Assembly (NCBI GenBank): GCA_937923355.1
Contig: CALAIO010000370.1
Location: forward strand, 1-6,006
From: an uncultured Rhizobiaceae group bacterium
Lineage (GTDB): Bacteria; Pseudomonadota; Alphaproteobacteria; Rhizobiales; Rhizobiaceae
Reading direction: 5' to 3'
Length of the DNA: 6,006 bases
Numbering within the stretch: the stretch's first letter is position 1; the number at the start of each line of letters is the position of its first letter. Both the position numbers and the translations under genes were made by a program. Of the stretch, positions 1-6,006 are shown in pieces. The notes beneath the pieces are model-generated. The model was not told the origin of the DNA and did not search any database. It saw nothing but the letters and a program-made list of their open reading frames with translations.

Positions 1-10
1 TTTCTAAAAT

Positions 11-25
11 AGAAACAATGTTTCT
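11..25. promoter_or_regulatory. Perfect inverted repeat upstream of glcB, candidate operator
   Basis: The sequence AGAAAC-AAT-GTTTCT is a perfect 6-bp inverted repeat around a 3-base centre. A further TTTCT at 1-5 pairs with AGAAA at 11-15 around AAAAT, so the half-site motif occurs three times in alternating orientation at the window edge. It lies 75 bases upstream of the glcB start and just upstream of, or overlapping, possible -35 elements. This geometry suits binding by a dimeric regulator. I do not recognise the motif as the site of a named regulator, and a chance palindrome in AT-rich DNA is possible. Confidence 0.4.
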
Positions 26-38
26 TATCTGCTTCAAA

Positions 39-85
39 TTGACAATATAGTGGTTTTTGATAGCCAAGAGCGAGATATTTATAAA
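39..85 (+). promoter_or_regulatory. Candidate sigma70-type promoter elements of glcB
   Basis: Several promoter-like hexamers overlap here. The best-spaced pair is TTGATA (57-62) and TATAAA (80-85), separated by exactly 17 bases, each matching five of six consensus positions. Its start point would fall near base 92, inside the ribosome binding site, giving a leader of about 8 bases. Alternatives are TATAGT at 46-51 with a weak TTCTTA at 22-27 (18-base spacer, overlapping the palindrome), or a perfect TTGACA at 39-44 that lacks a convincing -10. A promoter is expected here because the gene starts nearby, but which element is used cannot be decided from sequence. Confidence 0.4.
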
Positions 86-89
86 AATT

Positions 90-94
90 GGAGA
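90..94 (+). promoter_or_regulatory. Ribosome binding site of glcB
   Basis: GGAGA lies 5 bases before the ATG at 100. It decides the start: a TTG at 88, four codons upstream in the same frame, overlaps this site and has no Shine-Dalgarno of its own. The protein starting MSDR from base 100 also matches the usual N-terminus and length of malate synthase G. Confidence 0.75.
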
Positions 95-99
95 AGACT

Positions 100-2268
100 A
101 TGTCTGATCGTATTAACGTAGGCGGATTAAACGTCGATAGCGGGCTTTATGCCTTTGTAAATGAGCAGGCGCTTCCTGGTACTGGCATAGACCAAAGTAA
201 ATTTTGGTCTGATCTTGAGACCCTGGTTACAGACCTTGCACCAACCAACAGGGCTTTGCTTGAAAAGCGTGACGAACTTCAAACAAAAATGGATGAGTAC
301 TATAAGACGAATAGCACCAACTATACGCTAGATGACTATAAAAAATTCCTGACTGATATTGGCTACCTGGTTCCTGAAGGTGGCAAATTCTCAGTTGATA
401 CGTCCAATGTAGACCCTGAAATCGCAATGGTAGCCGGGCCACAATTGGTTGTACCAATTATGAATGCACGCTACGCGCTCAATGCAGCAAACGCACGCTG
501 GGGTTCATTGTACGATGCGCTTTATGGTACGGATGCCATTTCGGAAGACGATGGCGCAGAAAAAGGCAAAGCCTATAATCCAAAGCGTGGCGATAAGGTT
601 ATCGCTTGGGCTCGTGACTTCCTAAACAAATCTGTACCATTGGATGGTTCATGGAGTGATGCAACCAAACTCGAAATCGTTGACGGTGAACTGCACATAT
701 CGCTTGAAAGCGGAACGACTGTAGGACTTTCAAACCCTGCGCAATTTGTAGGATTTCAGGGAGAAGCTGCAAACCCTTCATCCGTACTCGTAAAACGCAA
801 CGGCCTGCATGCTGATATCATCATTGATGCAGACCACCCAATTGGCAAAACTGACAAGGCAAACATTGCCGATGTGGTTTTGGAATCAGCTCTTACAACT
901 ATCTGTGACTGCGAAGATTCGGTTGCAGCCGTAGATGGTGAAGACAAGGTTCTCGCCTACCAAAACTGGCTTGGCTTGATGAAAGGTGATCTTTCAGAAA
1001 GCTTTGAAAAAGGCGGCACTGTTATTACGCGCAAACTTAATCCTGACCGTAATTACATGACTGGCAATGGTAAAACTGTAACACTGGCAGGGCGATCATT
1101 ATTGCTTGTTCGTAATGTGGGTCACTTGATGACCAACCCTGCTATTACATTTGATAGCGGCAGGGAAATTCCTGAAGGCATTATGGATTGCATGATGACG
1201 GCAATGATTGCGCTCCATGATCTGGGCGAAAACGGTCGCAATGGTAATTCACGTGAAGGTTCCATGTATATCGTGAAACCAAAAATGCACGGGCCAGAAG
1301 AAGTTGCTTTTGCAGTTGAACTGTTCGGTCGTGTTGAACAAGCGCTAGGCATTAAGCCTAATACTTTGAAAATGGGTATTATGGATGAAGAGCGTCGCAC
1401 GACGGCAAATCTTAAAGAATGTATCCGTGCCGCCAAAGAGCGTGTTGTGTTCATCAACACAGGCTTCCTCGACCGTACTGGTGACGAAATTCATACTTCA
1501 ATGCTGGCAGGTCCAATGCTTCGCAAAGCGGACATGAAGGGCGCAGCCTGGATTTCAGCTTATGAAGACTGGAATGTTGATATTGGTCTTGAATGTGGTC
1601 TTTCAGGCCATGCGCAAATCGGTAAAGGCATGTGGGCTATGCCAGACTTGATGGCTGACATGCTGGAGCAAAAAATTGGTCATCCAAAAGCAGGCGCAAA
1701 CTGTGCCTGGGTTCCATCACCGACAGCAGCAACACTTCACTCGACACACTATCATCAGGTTAATGTTGCTGAAGAGCAGTCAAAAATCTCAACCAGAGGC
1801 CGCGCAAACATAGATGATATTCTAACCATCCCGGTAGCCATTCGTCCGAACTGGTCTCCTGAAGACATTCAAAACGAGTTGGATAACAACGCACAAGGTA
1901 TTCTGGGTTACATGGTTCGTTGGGTAGAGCATGGCGTAGGCTGTTCCAAAGTGCCAGACATCAATGATGTAGGCCTGATGGAAGACCGTGCAACTTTGCG
2001 TATTTCAACACAGCATATTGCGAACTGGCTAAAACACGGCATTACGAATAAAGAGCAGGTTATGGAAACTCTGAAACGTATGGCTGGCGTTGTGGATGGC
2101 CAAAATGCTGGTGATCCTGAATACCGCAATATGTCACCAGACTTTGATAACTCGATCGCATTCCAATCCGCTTGTGAGTTGGTTTTTGAAGGCGATATTC
2201 AACCTTCCGGTTACACAGAGCCAGTACTTCATCGTAAGCGCTTGGAATTTAAAGCGGCTAACGCTTAA
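100..2268 (+). CDS. glcB: Malate synthase G
   Basis: This 722-residue cytoplasmic enzyme condenses glyoxylate with acetyl-CoA and water to give malate and CoA. It supports growth on acetate, fatty acids or glycolate through the glyoxylate pathway. The length is that of the monomeric G isoform (E. coli GlcB has 723), not the shorter A isoform. Expected active-site residues are visible: Arg338 in LLVRN, Glu430 in the MDEERRT motif and Asp458 in [11 protein letters not shown] (the Mg2+ ligands), and the catalytic-base Asp629 in [10 protein letters not shown]. The redox-sensitive cysteines known from the E. coli enzyme appear to correspond to Cys615 (GVGCSKVPD) and Cys692. The all-alpha C-terminal cap carries [15 protein letters not shown]. 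The start is ATG with GGAGA 5 bases upstream; a TTG four codons earlier is less likely. The gene is intact and stands alone, followed 24 bases later by a strong terminator. A palindrome at 11-25 suggests regulated transcription. The family call is very secure. Confidence 0.98.
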   Translation: MSDRINVGGLNVDSGLYAFVNEQALPGTGIDQSKFWSDLETLVTDLAPTNRALLEKRDELQTKMDEYYKTNSTNYTLDDYKKFLTDIGYLVPEGGKFSVDTSNVDPEIAMVAGPQLVVPIMNARYALNAANARWGSLYDALYGTDAISEDDGAEKGKAYNPKRGDKVIAWARDFLNKSVPLDGSWSDATKLEIVDGELHISLESGTTVGLSNPAQFVGFQGEAANPSSVLVKRNGLHADIIIDADHPIGKTDKANIADVVLESALTTICDCEDSVAAVDGEDKVLAYQNWLGLMKGDLSESFEKGGTVITRKLNPDRNYMTGNGKTVTLAGRSLLLVRNVGHLMTNPAITFDSGREIPEGIMDCMMTAMIALHDLGENGRNGNSREGSMYIVKPKMHGPEEVAFAVELFGRVEQALGIKPNTLKMGIMDEERRTTANLKECIRAAKERVVFINTGFLDRTGDEIHTSMLAGPMLRKADMKGAAWISAYEDWNVDIGLECGLSGHAQIGKGMWAMPDLMADMLEQKIGHPKAGANCAWVPSPTAATLHSTHYHQVNVAEEQSKISTRGRANIDDILTIPVAIRPNWSPEDIQNELDNNAQGILGYMVRWVEHGVGCSKVPDINDVGLMEDRATLRISTQHIANWLKHGITNKEQVMETLKRMAGVVDGQNAGDPEYRNMSPDFDNSIAFQSACELVFEGDIQPSGYTEPVLHRKRLEFKAANA

Positions 2269-2292
2269 GTCTTCAAAGCAATATCCAGATAC

Positions 2293-2323
2293 AAAAAACC
2301 CCGCTCAAAAGGCGGGGTTTTTT
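2293..2323. terminator. Bidirectional rho-independent terminator
   Basis: The hairpin stem CCCCGC (2299-2304) pairs with GCGGGG (2312-2317) around a 7-base loop. It is flanked by six A residues on the left and six T residues on the right, which can extend the stem. On the plus strand the T-tract follows the stem, 25 bases after the glcB stop. On the minus strand the A-tract reads as a U-tract, 21 bases after the L,D-transpeptidase stop. The convergent arrangement fits one hairpin serving both genes. Confidence 0.93.
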
Positions 2324-2344
2324 AGTGTGTAAATCTCAAGAAAC

Positions 2345-2971
2345 TTAAGTCTGTTTAACAACCACTTTAGCACCTGGCTTAACGCGTGCGTGAAGGTCAA
2401 TAATATCTTGATTTAACAAACGAATACAACCAGATGATACTGCCTTGCCAATTGACCACCATTCTGGTGTGCCATGCAAGCGGTAAAGCGTATCACGACC
2501 ACCCTGAGTTAGATAAAGCGCACGCGGGCCTAACGGATTTGTTAATCCTGGTGGCATGCCTTTACGCCATTTTGCAAGTTCCGGTCTGCGTTTGATCATT
2601 GGACCAGGCGGCGTCCAAGTCGGCCACTCACGCTTCCAACCGATGCGCGCATTGCCTGACCATGCAAAGCCCTGCTTGCCAACACCAACGCCATATCGAA
2701 CTGCTTTGCCACCAGATTGAACAAGATACAGATGACGCGATGGCACATCAACGATAATCGTACCAGGACGCTCTTTTGTATTATAATCTACAATCTGACG
2801 AAGAAATTCCTTGTCCACTTTCTTAAGTGGAATGGCCGGAAGTTTATAACCACCATCCACGCGCGCTGCATAATCTGCTCGAAACTCGCGTGTTGGGTCT
2901 CTAGAAATGGATGAACAACTTGCCAAAGCAGCAGTTGATAACAGTGATAATGTGAATGCACGTCTATTCAT
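2345..2971 (-). CDS. YkuD-family L,D-transpeptidase, probable lipoprotein
   Basis: The 208-residue exported protein has a YkuD catalytic domain. Such enzymes form 3-3 peptidoglycan cross-links or attach proteins to peptidoglycan in the periplasm, using a cysteine nucleophile. Residues 1-18 form a signal peptide with a twin-arginine start (NRRAFT) and a lipobox LASC, making Cys19 the probable lipidation site. The domain spans about 70-207: it opens with TIIVDVPSRHLYLV, continues through a WTPPGPM segment (119-125) and ends in the catalytic region with His166 (LHGTPE) and Cys182 in SSGCIRL, the form also found in E. coli Ldt enzymes. No LysM or peptidoglycan-binding module is present. The start is ATG with AGAGG 8 bases upstream. 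It diverges from mmcB and converges on glcB. The family is certain; whether it cross-links peptidoglycan or anchors an outer-membrane protein cannot be read from sequence. Confidence 0.95.
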   Translation of the reverse strand: MNRRAFTLSLLSTAALASCSSISRDPTREFRADYAARVDGGYKLPAIPLKKVDKEFLRQIVDYNTKERPGTIIVDVPSRHLYLVQSGGKAVRYGVGVGKQGFAWSGNARIGWKREWPTWTPPGPMIKRRPELAKWRKGMPPGLTNPLGPRALYLTQGGRDTLYRLHGTPEWWSIGKAVSSGCIRLLNQDIIDLHARVKPGAKVVVKQT

Positions 2972-3137
2972 ATGATCTGCCTCTATCGATTATTCTGCCA
3001 TTAGATTTGGGGCGACAGAGTAATTCTTGTAAACTTAATTCAACAAACGGCCATGATTCGCAATCGAAAATTTGGCGACAAACCCGCTCGATCACGAAAT
3101 GTTGCAATCGGGCAACAACGATAAAAAGAAGTTTTGA
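2972..3137. other. Divergent intergenic region between ldt and mmcB
   Basis: This 166-base region must hold the promoters of both divergent genes. I see no strong sigma70 pair. The best weak candidate for mmcB is TTGGCG (3072-3077) with CGAAAT (3095-3100) at 17 bases. For the leftward gene, TTTACA on the minus strand is followed at 17 bases by CCAAAT. A short inverted repeat GTTGC-N6-GCAAC lies at 3101-3116, and the heptamer GCAATCG occurs at 3060-3066 and again at 3104-3110, 44 bases apart. The alphaproteobacterial LexA box GTTC-N7-GTTC is absent. AGAGG at 2980-2984 (minus) is the ribosome binding site of the L,D-transpeptidase. Confidence 0.5.
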
Positions 3138-3629
3138 ATGCCAATTATCTCAATTAATCAAAGCGAAGAGGGGTTTGATGGGCGTCAATCCGAGATGGCT
3201 ATGGTCATTCGCCGTGGCGTTATGAGGGGATTTGCTGAAAGTGATCTTGTATTCTTGCCCGAGTTGACTTTATCAAACAGCAGACGCGCTGATCTTATTT
3301 CGCTCAATCGCAAGGGCGAGATTATTATCTTTGAGATTAAATCCTCAATTGCAGATTTTCAGGCAGATACCAAGTGGCATGAATATAAAGCCTATTGTGA
3401 CAAGTTTTATTTCGTTACACATCCAAGTGTTCCCATGGAAATTTTTCCAGAAAGCGAAGGGTTTGTATTTGCCGATGAACATGGATGCGAAATCATTAGA
3501 GAGGCTCAACCTCAAAAACTTGCACCTGCTACGCGCAAGGCGCTCACCCTCAGATTTGCCAGAAGTGCTGCCCTTCGTACAAAACGGCTAACCTTGCATG
3601 AGCAATTTACAGAAAATGAAATTGAGTAG
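3138..3629 (+). CDS. mmcB: MmcB-family DNA repair protein
   Basis: This 163-residue soluble protein belongs to the MmcB family, named from a Caulobacter gene needed for tolerance of mitomycin C damage. The family has a PD-(D/E)XK nuclease-like fold. The signature is visible: Glu42 in PELTL, Asp52 in SRRADLISL, then Glu66-Ile-Lys68 in IIFEIKSSIADF, the expected order of acidic residues and lysine in such sites. Other family-typical segments are DGRQSEMAMVIRRGVMR (14-30), KWHEYKAYCDKFYF (79-92) and the C-terminal ATRKALTLRFARSAA (131-145). The start ATG at 3138 has only a weak purine-rich stretch (AAAAGAAG) upstream, but it includes the conserved DGRQS segment that the next in-frame ATG would cut. 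It converges on actR with 9 bases between stops. Nuclease activity and the precise repair step are inference from the family. Confidence 0.92.
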   Translation: MPIISINQSEEGFDGRQSEMAMVIRRGVMRGFAESDLVFLPELTLSNSRRADLISLNRKGEIIIFEIKSSIADFQADTKWHEYKAYCDKFYFVTHPSVPMEIFPESEGFVFADEHGCEIIREAQPQKLAPATRKALTLRFARSAALRTKRLTLHEQFTENEIE

Positions 3630-3638
3630 AATAAACAC

Positions 3639-4199
3639 TTAGCGTGGTGCGCGTTTGGCGAGAATACGCTGCAAGGTTCTGCGGTGCATGTTCAAACGCC
3701 TTGCAGTCTCCGAAACATTACGATCGCAAAGCTCGTAAACCCGTTGAATATGCTCCCAACGTACACGGTCTGCCGACATCGGGTTTTCTGGCGGATCTGC
3801 CTTATCTGATGGTTTGCGCATCAAGGCAGTATAAACATCATCTGCATCAGCCGGTTTTGCCAGATAATCAATCGCACCCATTTTTACAGCAGTAACTGCC
3901 GTTGCAATATTTCCGTAGCCTGTAAGAATTATCGCTTTGCAATTGGGTTTGACATTACGAATGCCTTCGATGACATCCAGCCCGTTACCATCGTTCAAAC
4001 GCATGTCTACGACAGCAAAATCAGGCGCACCTATTTTAATCTTGGCCATACCCTCAGAAACGCTTTCAGCTGTCTCAACTGAAAAACCTCTGGTTTCCAT
4101 GGCACGCGCCAATCTTTGTAAAAACGGTCTATCATCATCCACGATAAGCAGATTGTTATTTTCGCCTATCTCTTCTGGTAGCTGGTTTAGGTCTGTCAT
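3639..4199 (-). CDS. actR: Redox response regulator ActR/RegA/PrrA
   Basis: This 186-residue DNA-binding response regulator is the cognate partner of the ActS kinase encoded just upstream. The receiver domain (about 16-128) has the acidic pocket Asp21-Asp22, the phospho-acceptor Asp65 in VVDMRLNDGNGL, Thr93 in ILTGYG and Lys115 in LAKPAD. A short proline-containing hinge (PPENP, 136-140) leads into the conserved MSADRVRWEHIQRVYELC segment. The C-terminal Fis-type helix-turn-helix (about 161-180, NVSETARRLNMHRRTLQRIL) is the hallmark of the RegA/PrrA/ActR/RoxR family. There is no AAA+ domain, so it is not an NtrC-type regulator. In relatives it globally controls respiration, carbon and nitrogen fixation and acid tolerance. 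I start it at the ATG at 4199, where family length fits and AAAGAA lies upstream. A possible ATG 17 codons earlier has no ribosome binding site and adds non-conserved residues. The gap to actS is 78 bases. Confidence 0.95.
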   Translation of the reverse strand: MTDLNQLPEEIGENNNLLIVDDDRPFLQRLARAMETRGFSVETAESVSEGMAKIKIGAPDFAVVDMRLNDGNGLDVIEGIRNVKPNCKAIILTGYGNIATAVTAVKMGAIDYLAKPADADDVYTALMRKPSDKADPPENPMSADRVRWEHIQRVYELCDRNVSETARRLNMHRRTLQRILAKRAPR

Positions 4200-4226
4200 T
4201 TTACATTCTTTTTGATTGATTTTAAT

Positions 4227-4257
4227 CTTATGTGGGTCACCAAACCCCATTTGTCAA
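4227..4257 (-). promoter_or_regulatory. Possible internal promoter in front of actR
   Basis: On the minus strand a perfect TTGACA (4257-4252) lies in the actS-actR gap. It is followed after 19 bases by CATAAG (4232-4227), or after 21 bases by an overlapping TAAGAT. A short inverted repeat GGGT-N6-ACCC sits in the spacer (4234-4247). Transcription would begin near 4220, giving a leader of about 20 bases. The -35 is excellent, but the spacer is longer than the usual 17 and the -10 is weak, so this is a tentative call. Confidence 0.3.
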
Positions 4258-4277
4258 AGGTCTGAGATTGCAATTTA

Positions 4278-5582
4278 TCATTTGTTTTTTGCTTCCAGCG
4301 CTGCCCTTGGCCAACTGACGTGAACACAAGCACCGCTGAACCTGTTTTCTGAATCTGATCCAAAAACCAAAGTAGCACCGCTCCGCTCCAGCAATGTTTT
4401 TGCAATAAACAGACCAAGCCCCAATCCTCCGCTTTGGGTTGATCTTGAGCGTCTAGTTACAAAGGGTTCGCCAATTCTTGCCAGAACTTCATCATCAAAT
4501 CCACGTCCGTCATCCATCACTTTGACCCAAATGGTTTCTTCATCCCACCCGGTTTCAAGTGCCACTTTTTCATCCGCATAATCGACCGAATTTTCAACAA
4601 TATTGCCAAGACCGTATAAAACTCCAGGATTTCTTATACAATCTGGCACACGGCTACTTTCAGGCTTTTTTACCTTAACCGAAACACCAAAGTTCCTGTG
4701 CGGTTCGGCAATCTCTTCCATCAAGGCAGTGAACGGCATTGTTCCGATATGACGGTCACCTTCTGTAGAAAGAGACGTTAGCTTTTGCAAAATATCACGG
4801 CATCGTTCTGCCTGACTTCTCAACAAGGTTGCATCTTCATAAAGCGTCGAGCCCTGTTCAAGCTCGCGTGTCATCTCTTTTGATACCAATGCAATTGTCG
4901 CTAGAGGCGTGCCCAGTTCATGGGCGGCAGCTGCTGCCAAGCCATCTAGATTTGATAAATGCTGCTCGCGTTGAAGAACCAATTCAGTTGCAGTAAGCGC
5001 ATCAGATAGTTTGCGAGCTTCATCCGCCACACGAAATGCGTAAATTGCCGTGAACGAAAGGCTGGAAATGACCGCAATCCACATGCCCGCAATGTAGATA
5101 TTTGGCAATTGCAAAGTCACACCGTCCAGCCATGGAAGCGGCAGGTGAAAGAAAGCAAGAAACGTCGTACTGAATATTGCCAGCACACCAAGCGACAAGG
5201 TGTATTTGTTTGAAAGCGCAGTTGCAGAAATGACCACAGGCACGAGGAGCAAAAATGAAAACGGATTTTGCAAGCCGCCCGTCAGAAAAAGCAAAGCCGC
5301 CAGTTGAACCACATCATAAGCAAGCAAAGCAGCAGAAGCACGAGATGAAAGGCGTTGATTTGCCGGATATCTAAACTTGAGAAAAAGATTTAGAAAAATC
5401 GAAACCGATATAAGCGCAAAGCAAAATACGGGTTCGAAATTAAATCCCAGCAATTGCCATACGGCAAATACTGCAGCTGACTGACCAAGAACCGCAAGCC
5501 ACCTAACGTTGATAAGCGTCTTGAGGCGCAAGTTATGGCTTGGCCCCCCTTGATTTATCTCCGTTAGTTCTGCAAGCGCCAA
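4278..5582 (-). CDS. actS: Redox-sensing histidine kinase ActS/RegB/PrrB
   Basis: This 434-residue inner-membrane sensor kinase should phosphorylate ActR when the quinone pool or cytoplasm is reduced. Six hydrophobic segments lie at about 24-47, 51-70, 84-103, 107-124, 129-145 and 163-183. The loop motif GGLQNPF (102-108) is the quinone-site motif of RegB (GGXXNPF). The H-box AAAAAHELGTPLATI holds the phospho-acceptor His221, and the redox box AERCRDIL contains Cys261, the equivalent of the redox-active cysteine of Rhodobacter RegB. The ATPase domain shows an N-box (GNIVENSVDYA, 326-336), a G1 box (DDGRGF, 357-362) and a G2 box (GGLGLGLFIAK, 385-395). The start is a TTG at 5582 with AAGGAG 6 bases upstream; no in-frame ATG occurs before Met167, inside the last membrane segment. 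It lies 28 bases downstream of acuI, probably in one operon, and is followed by actR. Confidence 0.96.
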   Translation of the reverse strand: MALAELTEINQGGPSHNLRLKTLINVRWLAVLGQSAAVFAVWQLLGFNFEPVFCFALISVSIFLNLFLKFRYPANQRLSSRASAALLAYDVVQLAALLFLTGGLQNPFSFLLLVPVVISATALSNKYTLSLGVLAIFSTTFLAFFHLPLPWLDGVTLQLPNIYIAGMWIAVISSLSFTAIYAFRVADEARKLSDALTATELVLQREQHLSNLDGLAAAAAHELGTPLATIALVSKEMTRELEQGSTLYEDATLLRSQAERCRDILQKLTSLSTEGDRHIGTMPFTALMEEIAEPHRNFGVSVKVKKPESSRVPDCIRNPGVLYGLGNIVENSVDYADEKVALETGWDEETIWVKVMDDGRGFDDEVLARIGEPFVTRRSRSTQSGGLGLGLFIAKTLLERSGATLVFGSDSENRFSGACVHVSWPRAALEAKNK

Positions 5583-5588
5583 AGGCTG

Positions 5589-5594
5589 CTCCTT
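5589..5594 (-). promoter_or_regulatory. Ribosome binding site of actS, supports a TTG start
   Basis: On the minus strand AAGGAG lies 6 bases before the TTG at 5582-5580, inside the 28-base gap after the acuI stop. It is the best Shine-Dalgarno in the window and decides a non-ATG start for actS, since no ATG in frame could give a complete sensor domain. Confidence 0.85.
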
Positions 5595-5610
5595 AAAGAA
5601 GGCTTATCAT

Positions 5611-6006
5611 TTATCCATCGATGTTAACGATGACGCGGCCACGAACTTTGCCATCAACAATATCAGTTGCTGTTTGAATGATATCATCAAAGCCTATTTC
5701 TGTCGTAAGCGCTTCAAGTTTGCTCATGTCCAAATCCGTTGCAATTCTGCTCCATGCTTCCTTGCGCAGTTCTTTTGAAGCCATCACTGAATCAACGCCC
5801 AGTAATGCAACGCCGCGCAAGATAAATGGCATTACCGTTGCAGGCAGATCAAATCCTTGCGCCAAACCACAGGCTGCAACTGCACCGCCATAATTTGTTT
5901 GTGCCAATAAGTTCGCAAGCGTGTGAGAACCAACGGCATCAACACCACCTGCCCAACGCTCTTTACCCAGTGGGCGACCAGCTTCTGAAAGTTCTGCGCG
6001 GTCAAT
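5611..6006 (-). CDS. acuI: Acryloyl-CoA reductase AcuI/YhdH family, partial (3' part)
   Basis: The reading frame is open from the right window edge to the TAA at 5613-5611. It gives the last 131 residues of a protein usually about 325-330 long, so the N-terminal 60% and the start lie outside the window. The sequence is typical of the YhdH/AcuI branch of the zinc-independent medium-chain dehydrogenase/reductase superfamily. Visible hallmarks are DRAELSEAGRPLGKERW, AGGVDAVGSHTLANLLAQ, YGGAVAACGLAQGFDLPATV, PFILRGVALLGVDSV and the closing DGKVRGRVIVNI. Members reduce acryloyl-CoA to propionyl-CoA with NADPH in the cytoplasm, in 3-hydroxypropionate and DMSP metabolism or to remove toxic acryloyl-CoA. 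An internal TTG at 5907 is not a start, because conserved family sequence continues upstream of it. It precedes actS by 28 bases in the same direction, so co-transcription is plausible. The substrate is assigned from the family only. Confidence 0.92.
   Translation of the reverse strand: MDRAELSEAGRPLGKERWAGGVDAVGSHTLANLLAQTNYGGAVAACGLAQGFDLPATVMPFILRGVALLGVDSVMASKELRKEAWSRIATDLDMSKLEALTTEIGFDDIIQTATDIVDGKVRGRVIVNIDG

Noticed and set aside
88..99. TTG start of malate synthase four codons upstream of the ATG
   Set aside because: The TTG overlaps the GGAGA that serves the ATG at 100, and family members begin near the ATG-encoded MSDR.
1122..1460. 112-codon antisense open frame within glcB
   Set aside because: It is an out-of-frame shadow of a highly conserved coding region, low in complexity and without a ribosome binding site.
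2090..2332. 80-codon plus-strand open frame running through the end of glcB and the terminator
   Set aside because: It overlaps glcB in another frame, ends inside the terminator region and has no recognisable protein character or ribosome binding site.
3937..4215. 92-codon plus-strand frame opposite actR
   Set aside because: It is a serine- and leucine-rich shadow of the conserved receiver domain on the opposite strand, with no family resemblance.
4200..4250. N-terminal extension of ActR by 17 residues from an ATG at 4250
   Set aside because: No Shine-Dalgarno precedes that ATG, the added residues are unlike the family, and the shorter 186-residue form fits the usual RegA/ActR length.
4196..4417. 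73-codon minus-strand frame overlapping the actS end and the gap to actR
   Set aside because: It is a shadow of actS in another frame. The actS frame carries the conserved G2 box and a natural C-terminus, so no frameshift needs to be invoked.
5905..5907. Internal TTG as the start of a small 98-residue protein
   Set aside because: Conserved AcuI/YhdH sequence continues in frame upstream to the window edge, so this is the middle of a larger gene.

Overview
The window looks like ordinary chromosomal DNA from an alphaproteobacterium, most likely of the Hyphomicrobiales/Rhizobiales type. This rests on an ActS/ActR (RegB/RegA) redox two-component pair, an MmcB-family DNA repair protein (a mainly alphaproteobacterial family) and a short lipoprotein-type YkuD L,D-transpeptidase. 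The base composition is moderately AT-rich by eye, lower in GC than most soil rhizobia. That would fit a marine or host-associated lineage, but I cannot name a genus.

Layout: (1) 1-99 is the regulatory region of glcB, with a perfect AGAAAC-AAT-GTTTCT inverted repeat and several promoter-like elements. (2) 100-2268 (+) is a complete malate synthase G, closed by a strong hairpin with A- and T-tracts at 2293-2323. The same hairpin can also terminate the convergent gene. (3) 2345-2971 (-) is a periplasmic YkuD L,D-transpeptidase with a lipobox. (4) 2972-3137 is a 166-base divergent intergenic region. (5) 3138-3629 (+) is mmcB, a PD-(D/E)XK-like DNA repair protein. (6) 3639-6006 (-) is a run of three genes read right to left: acuI/yhdH (cut by the window end), actS (TTG start with a good Shine-Dalgarno) and actR. 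mmcB and actR converge with only 9 bases between their stops and no visible terminator.

How the genes may work together: ActS is a six-transmembrane sensor kinase carrying both the quinone-site motif and the redox-box cysteine of RegB proteins. It should phosphorylate ActR, a Fis-type HTH regulator of respiration, carbon and nitrogen functions in response to redox state. AcuI, an NADPH-dependent acryloyl-CoA reductase, sits 28 bases upstream of actS and may be co-transcribed. GlcB condenses glyoxylate with acetyl-CoA and is its own transcription unit. Ldt and MmcB belong to unrelated processes (cell-wall cross-linking, DNA damage tolerance). I see no mobile elements, tRNA/rRNA genes, CRISPR arrays or evident pseudogenes. 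No undescribed system is apparent. The points most worth a second look are the glcB upstream palindrome and promoter arrangement and a possible internal promoter in front of actR.
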